Assembly: GCA_007127595.1 (NCBI GenBank)
Contig: SKZA01000319.1
Coordinates: 1 to 12,526 of the forward strand
Source of the DNA: Kiritimatiellia bacterium
GTDB lineage: Bacteria > Verrucomicrobiota > Kiritimatiellia > SLAD01
Direction: 5' to 3'
Length of the DNA: 12,526 nt
The translations under genes and the position numbers were made by a program. The notes below the pieces were generated by a model. The model was not told the origin of the DNA. It saw only the letters and a program-made list of their open reading frames with translations, and did not search any database. This document shows, one piece after another, positions 11,984 to 12,526 of the stretch (its first letter is position 1; every line of letters starts with the position of its first letter).

Positions 11984-12526
11984 TCATTTCTCCAGTCGTG
12001 GCACTTTTTCGTAATACGTCATCAGATCAGAGCGCGTAACAATGCCGGTCAAGCGTCCTTGGCGCGTTACCGTGATGGCCGGATGTCCCGCCAGGAGGAG
12101 GCGATAGGCTTCTTCCATCAATGTGTCCTGATCCAAATCGGGCAGGGGCCGGGCCATGACGTCGCGCACGGCAATGTCGGCCGGTTTCATGCCTTGATGC
12201 AGCGCGCGCATGAGCGTGATTTCTTCCACCGCTCCGACCGGACGCCCGTCTTCGAGCACGGGGACTTGCGAGAAGCCGTATTCGCGGAACGTGTCCATGG
12301 CCTTCTGCAGAGAATCATCCGCTTGCAGGGTTAAGACCTTGCCGGCGCGACCCAGCGTGGTCAGCAGATCGCCGACGGTAACCTTTTCGGGAGGCCGGTC
12401 GATGTACCCGTTCTCCGCCATCCACTCGTCATTATACATCTTGCTGATATAGTTCCGTCCCGTATCGGGACACAGGACGACCATCACGTCATCTGCCGTG
12501 CAGCGCGGCGCGTACTTGAACGCCGC
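11984..12526 (-). CDS. cbs: Cystathionine beta-synthase, C-terminal part (partial)
   Basis: The frame is open to the window end, so the N-terminal catalytic part lies outside. The visible 180 residues begin inside the PLP domain. The block VMVVLCPDTGRNYISKMYND followed by EWM is the last conserved piece of the cystathionine beta-synthase/cysteine-synthase fold II enzyme. A regulatory Bateman module of two CBS motifs follows: VTVGDLLTTLGRAGKVLTLQ through VPVLEDGRPVGAVEEITLMR, then VRDVMARPLPDLDQ through GRLTGIVTRSDLM. The enzyme condenses homocysteine and serine to cystathionine, the first step of reverse transsulfuration. The Bateman module may bind S-adenosylmethionine, as in animal enzymes, but that is only inferred. 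The TGA is 1 nt from the ATG of the gamma-lyase gene, so the two form an operon. An internal GTG at 12487 is not a real start. Confidence 0.92.
   Translation of the reverse strand, partial: AAFKYAPRCTADDVMVVLCPDTGRNYISKMYNDEWMAENGYIDRPPEKVTVGDLLTTLGRAGKVLTLQADDSLQKAMDTFREYGFSQVPVLEDGRPVGAVEEITLMRALHQGMKPADIAVRDVMARPLPDLDQDTLMEEAYRLLLAGHPAITVTRQGRLTGIVTRSDLMTYYEKVPRLEK

Noticed and set aside
12210..12452. Small plus-strand open frame opposite cbs
   Set aside because: It is antisense to the Bateman module, has low-complexity Ser/Arg composition and no SD support.

Overview
The window carries ordinary bacterial housekeeping genes: eight complete protein genes, two genes cut by the window ends, and intergenic gaps with several structured repeats. 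The DNA is fairly GC-rich, genes are closely packed, and starts include GTG and TTG candidates, so it is clearly bacterial. Nothing fixes the phylum. The gene set, the LacI regulator and the TTCCAA/TTGGAA dyads would suit a Gram-negative of the PVC group such as Kiritimatiellota, but that is a low-confidence impression.

Layout. (1) 3-581 (+): 3' end of a molybdenum hydroxylase large subunit (xanthine dehydrogenase family). (2) 582-723: gap between convergent genes with two neighbouring TTCCAA/TTGGAA palindromes. (3) 724-2231 (-): a LacI-family regulator followed, with a 4-bp overlap, by a YacP/NYN-domain RNase-like gene. (4) 2232-2397: divergent control region with three dyads. (5) 2398-3231 (+): a polytopic membrane protein of unknown function. 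(6) 3232-3552: gene-free gap with a long hairpin, a pair of inverted REP-like hairpins with GTAG heads, and a promoter candidate. (7) 3553-6811 (+): thiD, then comEC, whose 5' end contains a textbook intrinsic terminator. (8) 6862-8106 (-): a membrane-anchored TPR protein. (9) 8246-10645 (+): a CtpA-type S41 protease and tsaD. (10) 10639-10789: a 151-bp inverted-repeat element enclosing a second, unrelated pair of GTAG-headed hairpins. (11) 10837-12526 (-): cbs (cut by the window end) and a cystathionine gamma-lyase/synthase, one nucleotide apart, forming a reverse transsulfuration operon (homocysteine to cystathionine to cysteine).

I do not see a new multi-gene system. The parts that deserve a second look are non-coding: the two REP/BIME-like elements, whose hairpin copies differ mostly by compensatory base-pair changes, and the terminator placed over the comEC start. 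On the protein side, the ComEC C-terminal metallo-beta-lactamase-like domain has lost several expected metal ligands.
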